From JBDIAG01 sp963835085 (GTDB taxonomy: Bacteria > Actinomycetota > Actinomycetes > Actinomycetales > CAWJMD01): a stretch of DNA of 64,000 nucleotides. This document shows positions 7,151 to 16,186 of the stretch, piece by piece (the stretch's first letter is position 1; the number at the start of each line of letters is the position of its first letter). The stretch covers positions 3,224,001 to 3,288,000 of the forward strand of contig CAWIED010000001.1 in assembly GCA_963835085.1 (NCBI GenBank), given 5' to 3'. Both the position numbers and the translations under genes were made by a program. The notes under the pieces were generated by a model. That model was given only the letters and a program-made list of their open reading frames with translations. It ran no database searches and had not been told where the DNA came from.

Positions 7151-8408
7151 GGTACTCCGCCGTCGCGAGCCGGATGCACGTGCCCAGCGCCGCCATCGCC
7201 TCGGTGACCTCGGCCAGCGGCGGACGGGTCGGTGCGATCCGGATGTTGGTGTTACCCGGGTCGGCGTCGGGGTAGGTGGCACCCGCAGGAGTGAGCTTGA
7301 TGCCGGCCTCGGCGGCAAGGGCCACGACCCGGTCGGCCACCGGCTCCACGGTGTCGAGGCTCACGAAGTAGCCACCGCGCGGCAGCCGCCACGTGGCGTA
7401 GCCGCCGCCACCCTCTCCGAGCGTGCGAGTCAGCTCGGCATCGACGGCCGCGAACTTGGGTCCGATGAGGGCCGCGTGGTCACGCATCAGCCCGTCGACG
7501 CCCCCCGGGTAGTCCGACAAGAACGTCACGTGCCGCGCCTGCTCGATCTTGTTGGGGCCGATGCTCTGCGCGTTCAGGTACTTCGAGAGCCAGCCGATGT
7601 TCGCCACGCTGCTGGCCACGAAGCCCAACCCTGCTCCGGCGAACGTGACCTTCGACGTGCTGCCATAGACGAAGGCCCGGTCGGGGTAGCCGGCGGCCGC
7701 ACACAACGACACGAACTCCACCCGTTCGTCGGGCTCGCTGGTCACGTGGTGGCCGCGATAGGCGTCGTCGGCGAAGATCGTGAAGTCCGGAGCCGCCGCC
7801 TTGATGGCGGCCAGCTTGGCGGCGGCCGCTGCGCTGATGGTGTCGCCCGTGGGGTTGGAGTAGGTCGGGACGAAGACGACTCCCTTGACGTCTGGGTCTG
7901 CGGCGGCCGCCTCGATGGCGTCGACGTCGGGACCTTGGCTCGTCATCGGCACACTCACCAGCTCGAAGCCCAGCGTCTTCAACAGCAGGAAGTGCCGGTC
8001 GTAGCCGGGCACCGTCACGATCATCTTCGGCTTGCGCTCACCGAAGGCCCAGCCCTTGGCACTGCCCGGTAGGCCGTGCAGCAGCGCGAAGCCGAGCACC
8101 ATGCCCTGGATCTCGAGCGAGGAGTTGTTCCACACCAGCACGTTCTCGGGGGCGACGTCGAGATAGGTCGCGAAGAGGGCGCGTGCGGAGGGCAGGCCGG
8201 CCACGGTGCCCGCGCTGTAGTTGCGGATCTCGAAGCCGTCCACCAGCGTCTGGCCGGGTGCCACTGCGTTGAGCAGCCCGTTGCTCAGATCGAAGTCCGC
8301 GTCGCTGGGCTGGCCGCGCTGCAGGTCGAGCTTGAGCCCGCGGCCCTGGAGCTCGGCGTACTCGCTGCGGGCGGCGTCGTATTCGGTCTCGGTGGAGGGG
8401 GTGGCCAT
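7140..8408 (-). CDS. PLP-dependent class I aminotransferase (MocR-type AspAT-like)
   Basis: A 422-residue fold-type I enzyme of the aminotransferase-MocR family, which in corynebacteria includes aspartate aminotransferase. The PLP lysine is in VYGSTSKVTFAGAGLG. The substrate/cofactor segments VPTYSNPTGDTIS and IFADDAYRGHH are also visible, and the C-terminal NIRIAPTRPPL carries the carboxylate-binding arginine. The frame is open far upstream (to 9002), but the ATG at 8408 gives MATPSTETEYDAARSEYAELQ, a normal family N-terminus, and the upstream part overlaps ppk1. Divergent from ppk1. Likely an aspartate/glutamate transaminase; exact substrate unproven. Confidence 0.88.
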   Translation of the reverse strand: MATPSTETEYDAARSEYAELQGRGLKLDLQRGQPSDADFDLSNGLLNAVAPGQTLVDGFEIRNYSAGTVAGLPSARALFATYLDVAPENVLVWNNSSLEIQGMVLGFALLHGLPGSAKGWAFGERKPKMIVTVPGYDRHFLLLKTLGFELVSVPMTSQGPDVDAIEAAAADPDVKGVVFVPTYSNPTGDTISAAAAAKLAAIKAAAPDFTIFADDAYRGHHVTSEPDERVEFVSLCAAAGYPDRAFVYGSTSKVTFAGAGLGFVASSVANIGWLSKYLNAQSIGPNKIEQARHVTFLSDYPGGVDGLMRDHAALIGPKFAAVDAELTRTLGEGGGGYATWRLPRGGYFVSLDTVEPVADRVVALAAEAGIKLTPAGATYPDADPGNTNIRIAPTRPPLAEVTEAMAALGTCIRLATAEYRAR

Positions 8409-8519
8409 GGCCCCCAGCCTAATGCCGCGGCCCGGCTCCACGTCGTGGCCCGGGCAGCGCAAAGGGCCACCGGTGCCTGTTCTCGGCGCACGCCGGGCAC
8501 GTGCTGACATGATGGAGCC

Positions 8520-10781
8520 ATGACCAGCCCCGCGCGTGACCGACAGGCTCCGCGGCCAGCGACGACCACTCGTAGCCCGCGCTCGGCCGCACCGAGAGTG
8601 GCGGCGCCGCCCCGTCCAGCGGTGCCCGATCGGGCCGACCAGGCGGCCGAGCGGCCCGCCGACGGCAACGCGCTGCCAGCCGACCGCTTTCTCGATCGCG
8701 AGCTCAGCTGGCTCGCCTTCAACGACCGGGTGCTGCAGCTCGCGGAGAACGACACTCTGCCATTGCTCGAACGCGTGCGATTCTGCGCGATCTTCGCCTC
8801 GAACCTCGACGAGTTCTTCATGGTGCGCGTGGCCGGCCTCAAACGCCGCATCGCCACCGGCCTGGCGGTCACCGCTGCCTCCGGTCTCGAGCCCCGTGAG
8901 GTGCTCGCCGCCATCTCCACTCGCGCGCACGCGCTGATGGCCCGGCACGCAAGGGTTTTCACCGACGTGCTGCGTCCCCTGCTCGAAGAGCAGGACATCC
9001 ACCTAGTCGACTGGGCGGGCCTATCGGCTGACGAGCAGCAGCAGTTGCGCGAGGTCTTCGTCGAGCAGGTCTTTCCGGTGCTCACTCCGCTGGCGGTCGA
9101 CCCGGCCCACCCTTTCCCCTATATCAGCGGCCTGTCGCTCAATCTGGCCGTCGTCGTCCGCAATCCGATCACGGACACCACGCATTTCGCGCGGGTCAAG
9201 GTCCCCCCGGCGCTGCCGCGCTTCCTGCAGGTCGATGAGCCCGCCCCCGACGGCGAGGGCGGCCATCACCACCGTCGCCGAGTGCGGTTCATCGGCCTCG
9301 AGCAGCTCATCGCGGTGCACCTCGACCATCTCTTCCCCGGCATGGAGGTGGAACAGCACCACACCTTTCGGGTCACCCGCAACGAGGATCTCGAGGTGGA
9401 GGAGGACGACGCCGAGAACCTGCTCCAGGCGCTGGAGCGGGAGCTGCTGCGGCGCCGCTTCGGCCCGCCCGTGCGGCTCGAACTGGCCGACGACATCGAC
9501 CCGCTGGTGCGCGATCTGCTGATCCGCGAACTGGGCGTGCGCGAGGACGAGGTCTACTCGCTACCCCGTCCCCTCGACCTGCGCGGCCTCAACTTCGTGG
9601 CCGACACCGACCGTAGCGACCTGCACTATCCACGGTTCGTGCCGCGCACCCATGCCGATCTGGCCGAGGGCCGGGAGTCGGCCAAGCCCACCAAGATGTT
9701 CGCCGCGATCCGGCAGGGCGATGTGTTGCTGCACCACCCCTACGACTCGTTCTCCAGCTCGGTGCAGGCCTTTCTCGAGCAGGCCGCCGCGGATAAGCGA
9801 GTGCTCGCGATCAAGCAGACGCTCTACCGTACGAGCGGCGACTCCCCCATCGTCGACGCCTTGATCGACGCCGCCGACGCGGGCAAGCAGGTGCTCGCGC
9901 TGGTGGAGATCAAGGCCCGCTTCGACGAGCAGGCCAACATCTCGTGGGCACGCAAGCTGGAACAGTCGGGCGTGCACGTCGTGTACGGCATCGTCGGCCT
10001 GAAGACCCACGCCAAGCTCTCGCTCGTGGTGCGCCAGGAGGCCAACGGCCTGCGTCGCTACTGCCACGTGGGCACCGGCAACTACAACCCCAAGACGGCT
10101 CGACTTTATGAGGATCTTGGCATCCTCACCTGCAATCCCGATGTGGGAGAAGACCTTTCGCGGCTGTTCAACCAGTTGTCGGGGTACGCTCCGCGCACCG
10201 CGTTCAGGCGCCTGCTGGTGGCTCCGCGCTCGTTGCGGGCCGGGCTCATCGACCGGATCGAGCGCGAGGTCCGTCACCACGAGGCGGGCCGGCCGGCCCG
10301 AGTGCGCATCAAGGTCAACTCCATCGTCGACGAGACTCTCATCGACGCGCTCTACCGCGCCTCCCAGGCGGGGGTGCCGATCGACCTGGTCGTGCGCGGC
10401 ATCTGCGCAGTGCGCCCCGGCGTTCCCGGCCTCTCGGAAACGATTCAGGTGCGTTCAGTGCTCGGTCGCTTCCTCGAGCACAGCCGCATCTTCACGTTCG
10501 CCGGCGGTGGCGAGCCCGTGGCCTACATCGGCAGCGCCGACATGATGCATCGCAACCTCGACCGCCGGGTCGAGTCACTGATCCGCATCGCCGACTCCGA
10601 ACACGTCGCCTACGTCGACGGACTCATCGACGAGTCGATGGATCCTGGCACCTCGTCGTGGCACCTGGGGGCCGATGGACGCTGGGTGGGCCATCACACG
10701 GCCGACGACGGTACACCGCTGCGCGATCTGCAGGCCGAGCTCATCGGACGCCGCAGCCGCCGCGGCTACAGGCGCCGTTGA
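8520..10781 (+). CDS. ppk1: polyphosphate kinase 1
   Basis: Reversibly polymerises the terminal phosphate of ATP into polyphosphate. 753 residues with the four PPK1 domains in order: N-terminal (FLDRELSWLAFNDRVLQLAEN), head, and two PLD-like catalytic domains. The autophosphorylated histidine is in GLKTHAKLSLVV, and the second catalytic histidine is in FLEHSRIFTFAGGG. The N-terminal ~45 residues before DRELSW are Pro/Ala/Arg-rich and probably disordered. mutT1 follows after 3 bp, and the phosphate transporter genes lie close by, so the block handles phosphate storage and uptake. Confidence 0.96.
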   Translation: MTSPARDRQAPRPATTTRSPRSAAPRVAAPPRPAVPDRADQAAERPADGNALPADRFLDRELSWLAFNDRVLQLAENDTLPLLERVRFCAIFASNLDEFFMVRVAGLKRRIATGLAVTAASGLEPREVLAAISTRAHALMARHARVFTDVLRPLLEEQDIHLVDWAGLSADEQQQLREVFVEQVFPVLTPLAVDPAHPFPYISGLSLNLAVVVRNPITDTTHFARVKVPPALPRFLQVDEPAPDGEGGHHHRRRVRFIGLEQLIAVHLDHLFPGMEVEQHHTFRVTRNEDLEVEEDDAENLLQALERELLRRRFGPPVRLELADDIDPLVRDLLIRELGVREDEVYSLPRPLDLRGLNFVADTDRSDLHYPRFVPRTHADLAEGRESAKPTKMFAAIRQGDVLLHHPYDSFSSSVQAFLEQAAADKRVLAIKQTLYRTSGDSPIVDALIDAADAGKQVLALVEIKARFDEQANISWARKLEQSGVHVVYGIVGLKTHAKLSLVVRQEANGLRRYCHVGTGNYNPKTARLYEDLGILTCNPDVGEDLSRLFNQLSGYAPRTAFRRLLVAPRSLRAGLIDRIEREVRHHEAGRPARVRIKVNSIVDETLIDALYRASQAGVPIDLVVRGICAVRPGVPGLSETIQVRSVLGRFLEHSRIFTFAGGGEPVAYIGSADMMHRNLDRRVESLIRIADSEHVAYVDGLIDESMDPGTSSWHLGADGRWVGHHTADDGTPLRDLQAELIGRRSRRGYRRR

Positions 10782-10784
10782 CCG

Positions 10785-11762
10785 ATGCCGAATGACGCCT
10801 TCGCCGCTCGGCGTGCCGATCGGCGCGAACCCAACCTTGTCGCCGCCGCCGGCGCCCTGGTCTGGCGCCCTTCGCGCACCGGTCTCGAGGTGGTGCTCGT
10901 GCACCGTCCGCGCTATGACGACTGGTCGTGGCCCAAGGGCAAGCTCGAACCGCAGGAGTCCTTTCCAGCGGCCGGAGTGCGCGAGGTGGCCGAGGAGACC
11001 GGGCTGCGCGTGCGGTTGGGCCTGCCGCTGCCGGCAGCGCACTACCGCCTGGGCGACCACTCCGACAAGACCGTGCATTACTGGGCCGCGCGCGGCAGTC
11101 ACGAGCCGCTGCCCCGCCCGCCCAGGCCCCGCGAGGTCGACCGCACCGAGTGGGTGGGAGTCGACGCGGCCAGCCGACGGCTGTCCCGGCGCGGAGACCG
11201 GGTGCAGCTCGAAGCCCTGATCGAAGCGGACGCCAACGGCCTGCTCAACACCTATCCCTTCGTGATCCTGCGGCACGCCCACGCCCGCCCCCGCAACGTG
11301 TGGGGCCGCGAAGACGCCGAGCGTCCGCTCATCGAGGCAGGCCGGGCGCAGGCAAAGCACCTGCGCGACACGCTGTGGGCCTGGCGTCCCGAGAGACTGC
11401 TCTCCAGCCCGTGGACACGCTGCCTGCAGACCCTGCAGCCCTACGCCAGCGCCACCGGGGAGAAGATCAGAACCAAGGGCAAGCTCAGCGAGGACGGCCA
11501 CCGACGCGACCGCGCCGGCACCGCCCGGCTCGTCAGTAAACAGCTGGGCAAAGACGCGGCCGTGCTCATCTGTACGCACCGGCCCGTGCTGGGCACCGTG
11601 CTGGGAGTGCTCGCGGGCTACGCGGCCCCCGGCCGAGCGGACGACCTGCCCCGGCGAGATCCGTTTCTCGAAGCGGGCGAGGTACTCGTGGCACACATCA
11701 GCTGCCATTCGCACCGCGTGGTGGCCGTGGAGCGCCACACCACCTCGGTGATCTCGGCCTGA
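10785..11762 (+). CDS. mutT1: Nudix hydrolase fused to histidine phosphatase (MutT1-type)
   Basis: A 325-residue two-domain sanitation enzyme. The N-terminal Nudix box is complete at residues 52-74 (GKLEPQE, then REVAEETGL). The C-terminal histidine phosphatase domain has its RHG-type motif as RHAH at 163-166 (LRHAHARPRN). In mycobacterial MutT1 the Nudix domain hydrolyses 8-oxo-(d)GTP and related diphosphates, and the phosphatase domain extends this. It begins 3 bp after ppk1 and is clearly cotranscribed. Ap4A-type substrates are an alternative. Confidence 0.92.
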   Translation: MPNDAFAARRADRREPNLVAAAGALVWRPSRTGLEVVLVHRPRYDDWSWPKGKLEPQESFPAAGVREVAEETGLRVRLGLPLPAAHYRLGDHSDKTVHYWAARGSHEPLPRPPRPREVDRTEWVGVDAASRRLSRRGDRVQLEALIEADANGLLNTYPFVILRHAHARPRNVWGREDAERPLIEAGRAQAKHLRDTLWAWRPERLLSSPWTRCLQTLQPYASATGEKIRTKGKLSEDGHRRDRAGTARLVSKQLGKDAAVLICTHRPVLGTVLGVLAGYAAPGRADDLPRRDPFLEAGEVLVAHISCHSHRVVAVERHTTSVISA

Positions 11763-11883
11763 GACCTGCCGGCGGCGCCTCCCGGCGCGCAATCGTCGAA
11801 GAGAGCCGCATGAGCACGGCCAGCCCCGGGGACGCGCACCGATCGTGAGAAACGCGGGCCCCAATGGAACGGCTGCTTGCACG

Positions 11884-12132
11884 CGCTATGACAATGCCCC
11901 GCCTGCCGGGCCTTCGCCATAGCGCCCTCAACCGCGCCCCACGTCGAGCTCTCAAACCGGGCACGCCGAACATCCAGCACCACCCACGCCACACCACGCT
12001 TCTCGCCCCGCCTGCCGGGCCATCGTCATAGCGCCCCAACAGCACACCGCATTGAGCCCTCAAAACCGGGCACGCCGAACATCCAGCACCACACCACGCC
12101 CTTCGCCCCCGCCTGCCGGGGCATCGACACAG
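11884..12132. repeat. palindromic intergenic repeat block (2.5 units)
   Basis: The 400 bp between mutT1 and pit contains no gene. It holds an array of roughly 100-110-bp units. Each unit starts with a GC-rich core CCCCGCCTGCCGGG (at about 11897, 12007 and 12108), followed by YATAGCGCCC. It then carries CCGGGCACGCCGAACATCCA (twice, about 11957 and 12066). The first core is flanked by CGCTATG (11884) and CATAGCG (11918-11924), giving a 41-bp hairpin. A single copy of the same 41-bp hairpin occurs at 16187-16227. Function unknown; REP-like element. Confidence 0.8.
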
Positions 12133-12164
12133 TGAGCCGCGGGCGAGCGCATGACCCATGCCGG

Positions 12165-13154
12165 TCAGAGCGCCACCCGCAGCAGCAGCACCCCCGCAGC
12201 CGCCACAACGGCACACACGACCGGCGTGAGCACCCACGCGCGACCGATGTCCCGAGCCACCCGCCACCGCACTGCCAAGGGACCCTTGGTCAGGCCCGCG
12301 CCCACTACCGCCGCGGTCATCGTGTGCGTCGTCGACAGCGGCGCGCTGAACCCGTAGGCGCTGGCGTAGAGCAGTGCGGCAGAGACGGTCTCGGCCACGA
12401 AGCCGCGCGGAGCGTCGAGGTCCACCAACCGCCGGCCTAGGGTTCGCACGATGCGCCATCCCCCTGCAGCGGTGCCCGCGGCCAACGCGAGCCCCGCGCT
12501 CACCCGAACCCACAGCGGTAGCTCACCAGCTTCGGCCTGGCCCACTGCCACCAGCGCGATGGCCATCGCCCCCATGCTCTTCTGGGCGTCCTGCAAGCCA
12601 TGGCCGAGGGCGAGCGCCGCCGCCGAGATGGTCTGGGCATGCTCGAACCTGCGGTAGGTGCGAGTCGGTGACGACTCCCGCCACAACCACATGATGGCCA
12701 CGGTCAGGGCCAGGCTGAGCGTGAGCGCCACGAGCGTGGCGATCAGCATGGGCAACACCACGTGGGTGCCGATCACCGACCAGTGCACCTGGGCCCCCGC
12801 CGCCACGCCGGCCCCGGCGAGCCCGCCGATCAACGCGTGCGAACTCGACGACGGCACACCCTGCCACCACGTGAACAGGTTCCACCCGAGGGCCGCGAAC
12901 AGCGCCATGCCCACTACCGACAGTGCGAGCGCGCCCACCCCCGGACTCACGATGCCGCTGCCCACCGTGCCGGCCACGTCGCTGCCGAGCAACGCCCCCA
13001 GCAGGTTGAAGCCGGCGGCCAGGAAGATGGCGATGGCCGGGGTCAAGGCCCGCGTGGTCACTGAGGTCGCGATCGTGCTGGCCGCGTCGTGGAAGCCGTT
13101 CGTGTAGGCGAATCCCAGGGCGAGCACGATGACGACGACCAGGCCGCCGTCCAC
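12165..13154 (-). CDS. pit: Pit-family low-affinity inorganic phosphate transporter
   Basis: A 329-residue integral membrane protein that imports metal-phosphate using the proton gradient. The two PHO-4 signature repeats are visible: GFAYTNGFHDAASTIATSVTTRAL near the N-terminus and GHGLQDAQKSMGAMAIALVA in the second half. About ten hydrophobic helices are present. The GTG start follows the DUF47 stop with no gap (TGA then GTG), so the pair is coupled. The DUF47-Pit operon is a standard arrangement, with the PhoU-like partner modulating the transporter. Confidence 0.94.
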   Translation of the reverse strand: MDGGLVVVIVLALGFAYTNGFHDAASTIATSVTTRALTPAIAIFLAAGFNLLGALLGSDVAGTVGSGIVSPGVGALALSVVGMALFAALGWNLFTWWQGVPSSSSHALIGGLAGAGVAAGAQVHWSVIGTHVVLPMLIATLVALTLSLALTVAIMWLWRESSPTRTYRRFEHAQTISAAALALGHGLQDAQKSMGAMAIALVAVGQAEAGELPLWVRVSAGLALAAGTAAGGWRIVRTLGRRLVDLDAPRGFVAETVSAALLYASAYGFSAPLSTTHTMTAAVVGAGLTKGPLAVRWRVARDIGRAWVLTPVVCAVVAAAGVLLLRVAL

Positions 13155-13778
13155 TCAGGTCTCCTTGAGGGCGATCGTCTCCACCACACGGGCGACGGCC
13201 TCGAACGACTCGACCGCGGCATCGAGCCGGGCCACCGCCTCCCGCAGCTTGAGCATGCGCGGCAGGTCGTCGCCGTCCTCGAAGATCTCGGCCAGCAGCG
13301 TGCGGTACGTACGAGCGGCCTCGTTCTCCAGGCGGTGGATCTCGGCCCAATAGCCGGCCAAGTCTTTCAACCGTCCGAGGCGGCGCATGGCCTGCGCGGT
13401 CAGTTCCCCCTGGCGCACCAGGATCGACACGAGCTTGACCGCCTCCGACGGCAGGGCGCCCAGGCCAAAGATCACCACCAGGTCACCCGCGGCAGCCAGA
13501 TGAGACAGACAGTGGTCGAGGGCGCTGGCCAGGGCGTAGGCGTCCTGCCGATCGAAGGGTGGCACGAAACTGCCGTTGAGCCGCTGCATCACGGTGCCGG
13601 TGAGCTCGTGGGCGCGACGGTCGCAGTCCATCAGCGAATCGCGGATCCGAGCCCGGTGCGAGGGTTCGGTGCCGAACAGCTCGGCCAACGCGTTGGCCCC
13701 CTCCACCACGGTGTCGCCCAGCCGGGCGAGATCGCCGAACACCGCCGTGTCAGAAGGGATCAGGCGAAGCCGCACCAC
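13155..13778 (-). CDS. DUF47 PhoU-like Pit accessory protein
   Basis: A 207-residue, all-helical protein of the DUF47/PhoU-related family. Characteristic segments are DLARLGDTVVEGANALAELF, a DCDRRAHELTGTVMQRLNGSFVPPFDRQD block (the (H/D)EL..FITPFDREDI-like motif) and YRTLLAEIFEDGDDLPRMLKLREA. It sits directly upstream of pit. It is expected to associate with the membrane face of the transporter and control phosphate uptake. Confidence 0.9.
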   Translation of the reverse strand: MVRLRLIPSDTAVFGDLARLGDTVVEGANALAELFGTEPSHRARIRDSLMDCDRRAHELTGTVMQRLNGSFVPPFDRQDAYALASALDHCLSHLAAAGDLVVIFGLGALPSEAVKLVSILVRQGELTAQAMRRLGRLKDLAGYWAEIHRLENEAARTYRTLLAEIFEDGDDLPRMLKLREAVARLDAAVESFEAVARVVETIALKET

Positions 13779-13794
13779 CGAAGGCTACCGGCGC

Positions 13795-14475
13795 TCAGTG
13801 CGCGGAGGTGTGTGCCGGGTCATGTGCATGGTCGTGATCGTGCTGGGCGCTACAGGGCTGCGGCCGGGGCTCCCGACGAAAGCTGAGGACTGCTCCCACC
13901 AGCGCTAGGACCGCCGCGAAACCTGCTGCGCCAAACGCGATCTGGCTCCCGATCACCAGCGTGAGCACCGCCGCAAGACCCGGAGCCCACGCGATCAGAG
14001 CGGCGCCGAGCGCCGCGCGCCGGTTCGCCCGGGTATGGCTTCGAGCAACCATGGATGCTGCCCGCAGGCCCGCCGCACAACCGATGGCGTTGACCGCGAC
14101 CACCCACCACAGCAGGCCCGGGTCGGTGGCTCCCGGCAACCGGTCGAGCACGAGGGCGATCGCGCCGACGAGCGGGCTGAGCAGTGCCCCCGCGACGGCG
14201 GGCTCGGTGACCGGCCACGGCCGAAGCCGGGCGAGCCGCACCGGCACGCTCAACGCCAGCGCCACGCAGGCCGCGGCGTAGAAGAGCGCCGCCCCCACCG
14301 CAAGGCCCCCTTGGGGCGCCACCAGCGACACCGCGCCGACGGTGCCCACGACAGGCCAGATCCGCTTCCAGGCCGCCGCATTGGCGTCGCCGGTCGACGC
14401 GGCGAATCCCACGGGCAGGGCCGCCACCATGGCGACAGCGGCCACCACGGCGGCCACGATGTGGATGACGCTCAT
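13795..14475 (-). CDS. membrane protein with histidine-rich C-terminal tail
   Basis: 226 residues from the ATG at 14475 (MSVIHIVAAVVAAVAMVAALPVG); an in-frame start at 14499 is also possible. It has about seven hydrophobic helices and no family motif that I can name. The last 15 residues (HDHDHAHDPAHTSAH) hold seven histidines and three aspartates, a plausible metal-binding tail. It lies 16 bp upstream of the DUF47 gene on the same strand and may be part of the phosphate operon. Function unknown; metal transport or sensing is inference from the tail alone. Confidence 0.65.
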   Translation of the reverse strand: MSVIHIVAAVVAAVAMVAALPVGFAASTGDANAAAWKRIWPVVGTVGAVSLVAPQGGLAVGAALFYAAACVALALSVPVRLARLRPWPVTEPAVAGALLSPLVGAIALVLDRLPGATDPGLLWWVVAVNAIGCAAGLRAASMVARSHTRANRRAALGAALIAWAPGLAAVLTLVIGSQIAFGAAGFAAVLALVGAVLSFRREPRPQPCSAQHDHDHAHDPAHTSAH

Positions 14476-14627
14476 GTCGGCTAACGCTACTCGGCCCACC
14501 CGCTCGCCTGCCCGTCTCCGACCCGACGCGCCTCTTTACCGACAACCTTCGGCGCTCGGGGTGGGCGACAAGGGTCACTGTGGTAGCGTTGACGTGGTTG
14601 AGGATGCAGGTTGTGGCACGTTGTTCA

Positions 14628-14659
14628 AACGCCCGCGGGATGTGCTTCCGACGGGCGTT
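14628..14659 (+). promoter_or_regulatory. hairpin in cold-shock gene leader
   Basis: Arms AACGCCCG (14628-14635) and CGGGCGTT (14652-14659) lie in the long untranslated stretch upstream of the cold-shock gene start at 14784. Long structured leaders are usual for csp mRNAs and act in temperature-dependent translation. No promoter is unambiguous. Confidence 0.4.
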
Positions 14660-14783
14660 CTGCATGTTCGCCCAGAGGTAGGCACTGACGGGCGTGAGCG
14701 CATCGGATCGCTATCTGCCTCACACCCGGGAACTGGTGCCGTGCCAGTCTCGAACACAGCTTGAAACAAGGAGATTGGCCAGC

Positions 14784-14987
14784 ATGGCTCAGGGCACTGT
14801 CAAGTGGTTCAACGCCGAAAAGGGCTTCGGCTTCATCGCACAGGACGGCGGCGGCCCCGACGTCTTCGTGCACTTCTCGGCCATTCAGGCCGACGGGTAC
14901 CGCACCCTCGACGAGAACCAGCGCGTTGACTTCGAGATCACCCAGGGCCCCAAGGGCCCGCAGGCGGAGAACGTCCGTCCGGCCTGA
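14784..14987 (+). CDS. cspA: cold-shock domain protein
   Basis: A 67-residue single cold-shock domain: MAQGTVKWFNAEKGFGFIAQDGG with RNP1 (KGFGFI), then DVFVHFSAI (RNP2), and ending GPQAENVRPA. It binds single-stranded RNA/DNA as an RNA chaperone. An upstream in-frame extension to 14694 exists, but the ATG at 14784 has a good AAGGAG site 10 nt ahead (14768-14773) and gives the exact family length. A strong intrinsic terminator follows at 15062. Confidence 0.95.
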   Translation: MAQGTVKWFNAEKGFGFIAQDGGGPDVFVHFSAIQADGYRTLDENQRVDFEITQGPKGPQAENVRPA

Positions 14988-15061
14988 TGACTCGAGGGTC
15001 TGTCGACTCGGGTAGCCACGGGTCTCACGACTTAGGCACCTAGGGTCTCAAAGACTCGATT

Positions 15062-15098
15062 GAGGGTGCGAGCGCTCACAGCGCTCGCACCCTCTTTT
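15062..15098 (+). terminator. intrinsic terminator after cspA
   Basis: Perfect 15-bp arms GAGGGTGCGAGCGCT (15062-15076) and AGCGCTCGCACCCTC (15080-15094) with a 3-nt loop, followed by TTTTG. It is the clearest rho-independent terminator in the window. Confidence 0.9.
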
Positions 15099-15272
15099 GT
15101 CTTTGGGTCCGCCGGAAAATATCCACACTGCGCTTATTTCCCGGCGCGCCCTTTGCGTGCCGATCAGTCGTGAACGGTTGACCCGCTGGTCGTCACCGGG
15201 CCTCGGGCGGGGCACACTTGAGGCTCTCGTAGTCGTTAGCCGCCCAAGGGCATTGTCGAAGGAGCCCCATTC

Positions 15273-15545
15273 ATGAACCGTTCCGAAGTCGCGAGTTCCA
15301 TCTCCCTGCGCACCGGGGTGCCGGCCGCCACCGCCACTGCCATGCTCAGTGCCTTCGAACAGGTGTTGTTGGAGGCCGTGAGCCGCGGCGACAAGGTGCA
15401 ACTGCCCGGCATTCTCAGCGTCGAACGGGTCGCCCGACCGGCTCGCACCGGACGCAACCCCCGCACCGGCGAGCCCATCGAGATCGCCGCGGGCAGCGGA
15501 GTCAAGCTCACGGCGGGCAGCCGGCTCAAGGCCGCTGTCGACTGA
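15273..15545 (+). CDS. HU-family DNA-binding protein
   Basis: A 90-residue histone-like protein: MNRSEVASSISLRTGVPAATATAMLSAFEQVLLEAVSRGDKVQLPGILSVE, the dimerisation half, then RTGRNPRTGEPIEIAAGSGVKLTAGSRLKAAV, the beta-arm and C-terminal helix of HU/IHF. It lacks the long Lys/Ala tail of mycobacterial HupB and has a variant beta-arm (RNPRTGEPIEI). The start ATG at 15273 is preceded by GAAGGAGC. Fur follows 10 bp downstream, so they may be cotranscribed. Confidence 0.92.
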   Translation: MNRSEVASSISLRTGVPAATATAMLSAFEQVLLEAVSRGDKVQLPGILSVERVARPARTGRNPRTGEPIEIAAGSGVKLTAGSRLKAAVD

Positions 15546-15555
15546 GCCGGCGGCG

Positions 15556-15969
15556 ATGGAGCGACTGTTGCGCAGCAAGGGTCTGCGCGTGACGCAGCCC
15601 AGGATGGCTGTGCTCGATGCTCTCAGCCGGTTGGGCGGCCATCCGGCGGCCGAAGACATCGTCGCCGCCGTGGAGGCCGAGGGCGTGCACCGGGCGACCG
15701 TCTACCGCACGCTCGAGACCCTGGCCGAGGCCGGGCTGCTCACCCATGTACACCTCGACACGGGTGTCACCGCCTATCACCTGGCCGACCACCACCTGCA
15801 CGGCCGCTGCCACACCTGCGGGCGAGTCGTCGACCTGCCGGCAGACCTGCTCGACGAGGTCGCCGCACGGATGCGAGCGGTGACCGGTTTCGAGCTCGAC
15901 GCGGGCCACATCGCCCTGTCGGGCCGATGCGCCGACTGCGTACGGCAACACCCTGGACACGCCTCGTAG
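15556..15969 (+). CDS. Fur-family metalloregulator (Zur/Fur type)
   Basis: A 137-residue metal-dependent repressor. The winged-helix DNA-binding half has LRVTQPRMAVLDAL and ATVYRTLETLAEAGLL. The dimerisation half contains HHHLHGRCHTCGRVVDL, with a first CxxC, and GRCADC, a second CxxC: the structural Zn site. The short hinge and lack of an extra His-rich tail resemble Zur/FurB, but zinc versus iron versus peroxide sensing cannot be settled from sequence. It starts at an ATG 10 bp after the HU gene. Confidence 0.9.
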   Translation: MERLLRSKGLRVTQPRMAVLDALSRLGGHPAAEDIVAAVEAEGVHRATVYRTLETLAEAGLLTHVHLDTGVTAYHLADHHLHGRCHTCGRVVDLPADLLDEVAARMRAVTGFELDAGHIALSGRCADCVRQHPGHAS

Positions 15970-16010
15970 GCTGCAGCGCGTAGCCGAGCATGAGCACCGG
16001 CACTCAACCG

Positions 16011-16118
16011 GGTGCCAACCGCGGCGAATACACCGCGGACGGCACCACTCAACGGCCCAAACCCCAGCCCCAGGACTCAATCCGGTGCCAACGGCGGCAA
16101 ATACACCGCGCATGGCAC
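16011..16118. repeat. pair of ~36-bp palindromic repeats
   Basis: Copy 1 (16011-16046) runs from GGTGCCAACCGCGG to CCGCGGACGGCACC with outer arms GGTGCC/GGCACC. Copy 2 (16084-16118) has the same form with a few changes. Each is preceded by ACTCAA. They lie between fur and the AIM24 operon, where no gene is present. Confidence 0.75.
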
Positions 16119-16186
16119 AACCCAGACATCGCGGATCGTGATAGGTCGAGTCCGGCTCCGGGGGCTGTGACGGGGGCGGTTTCGGA

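Noticed and set aside
7089..8507. Plus-strand open frames of 327 and 143 codons
   Set aside because: They lie opposite the class I aminotransferase, whose motifs are unambiguous.
11698..12513. Minus-strand frame of 271 codons between mutT1 and pit
   Set aside because: Its sequence is made of the palindromic repeat units and part of pit in a wrong frame; no conserved protein is visible.
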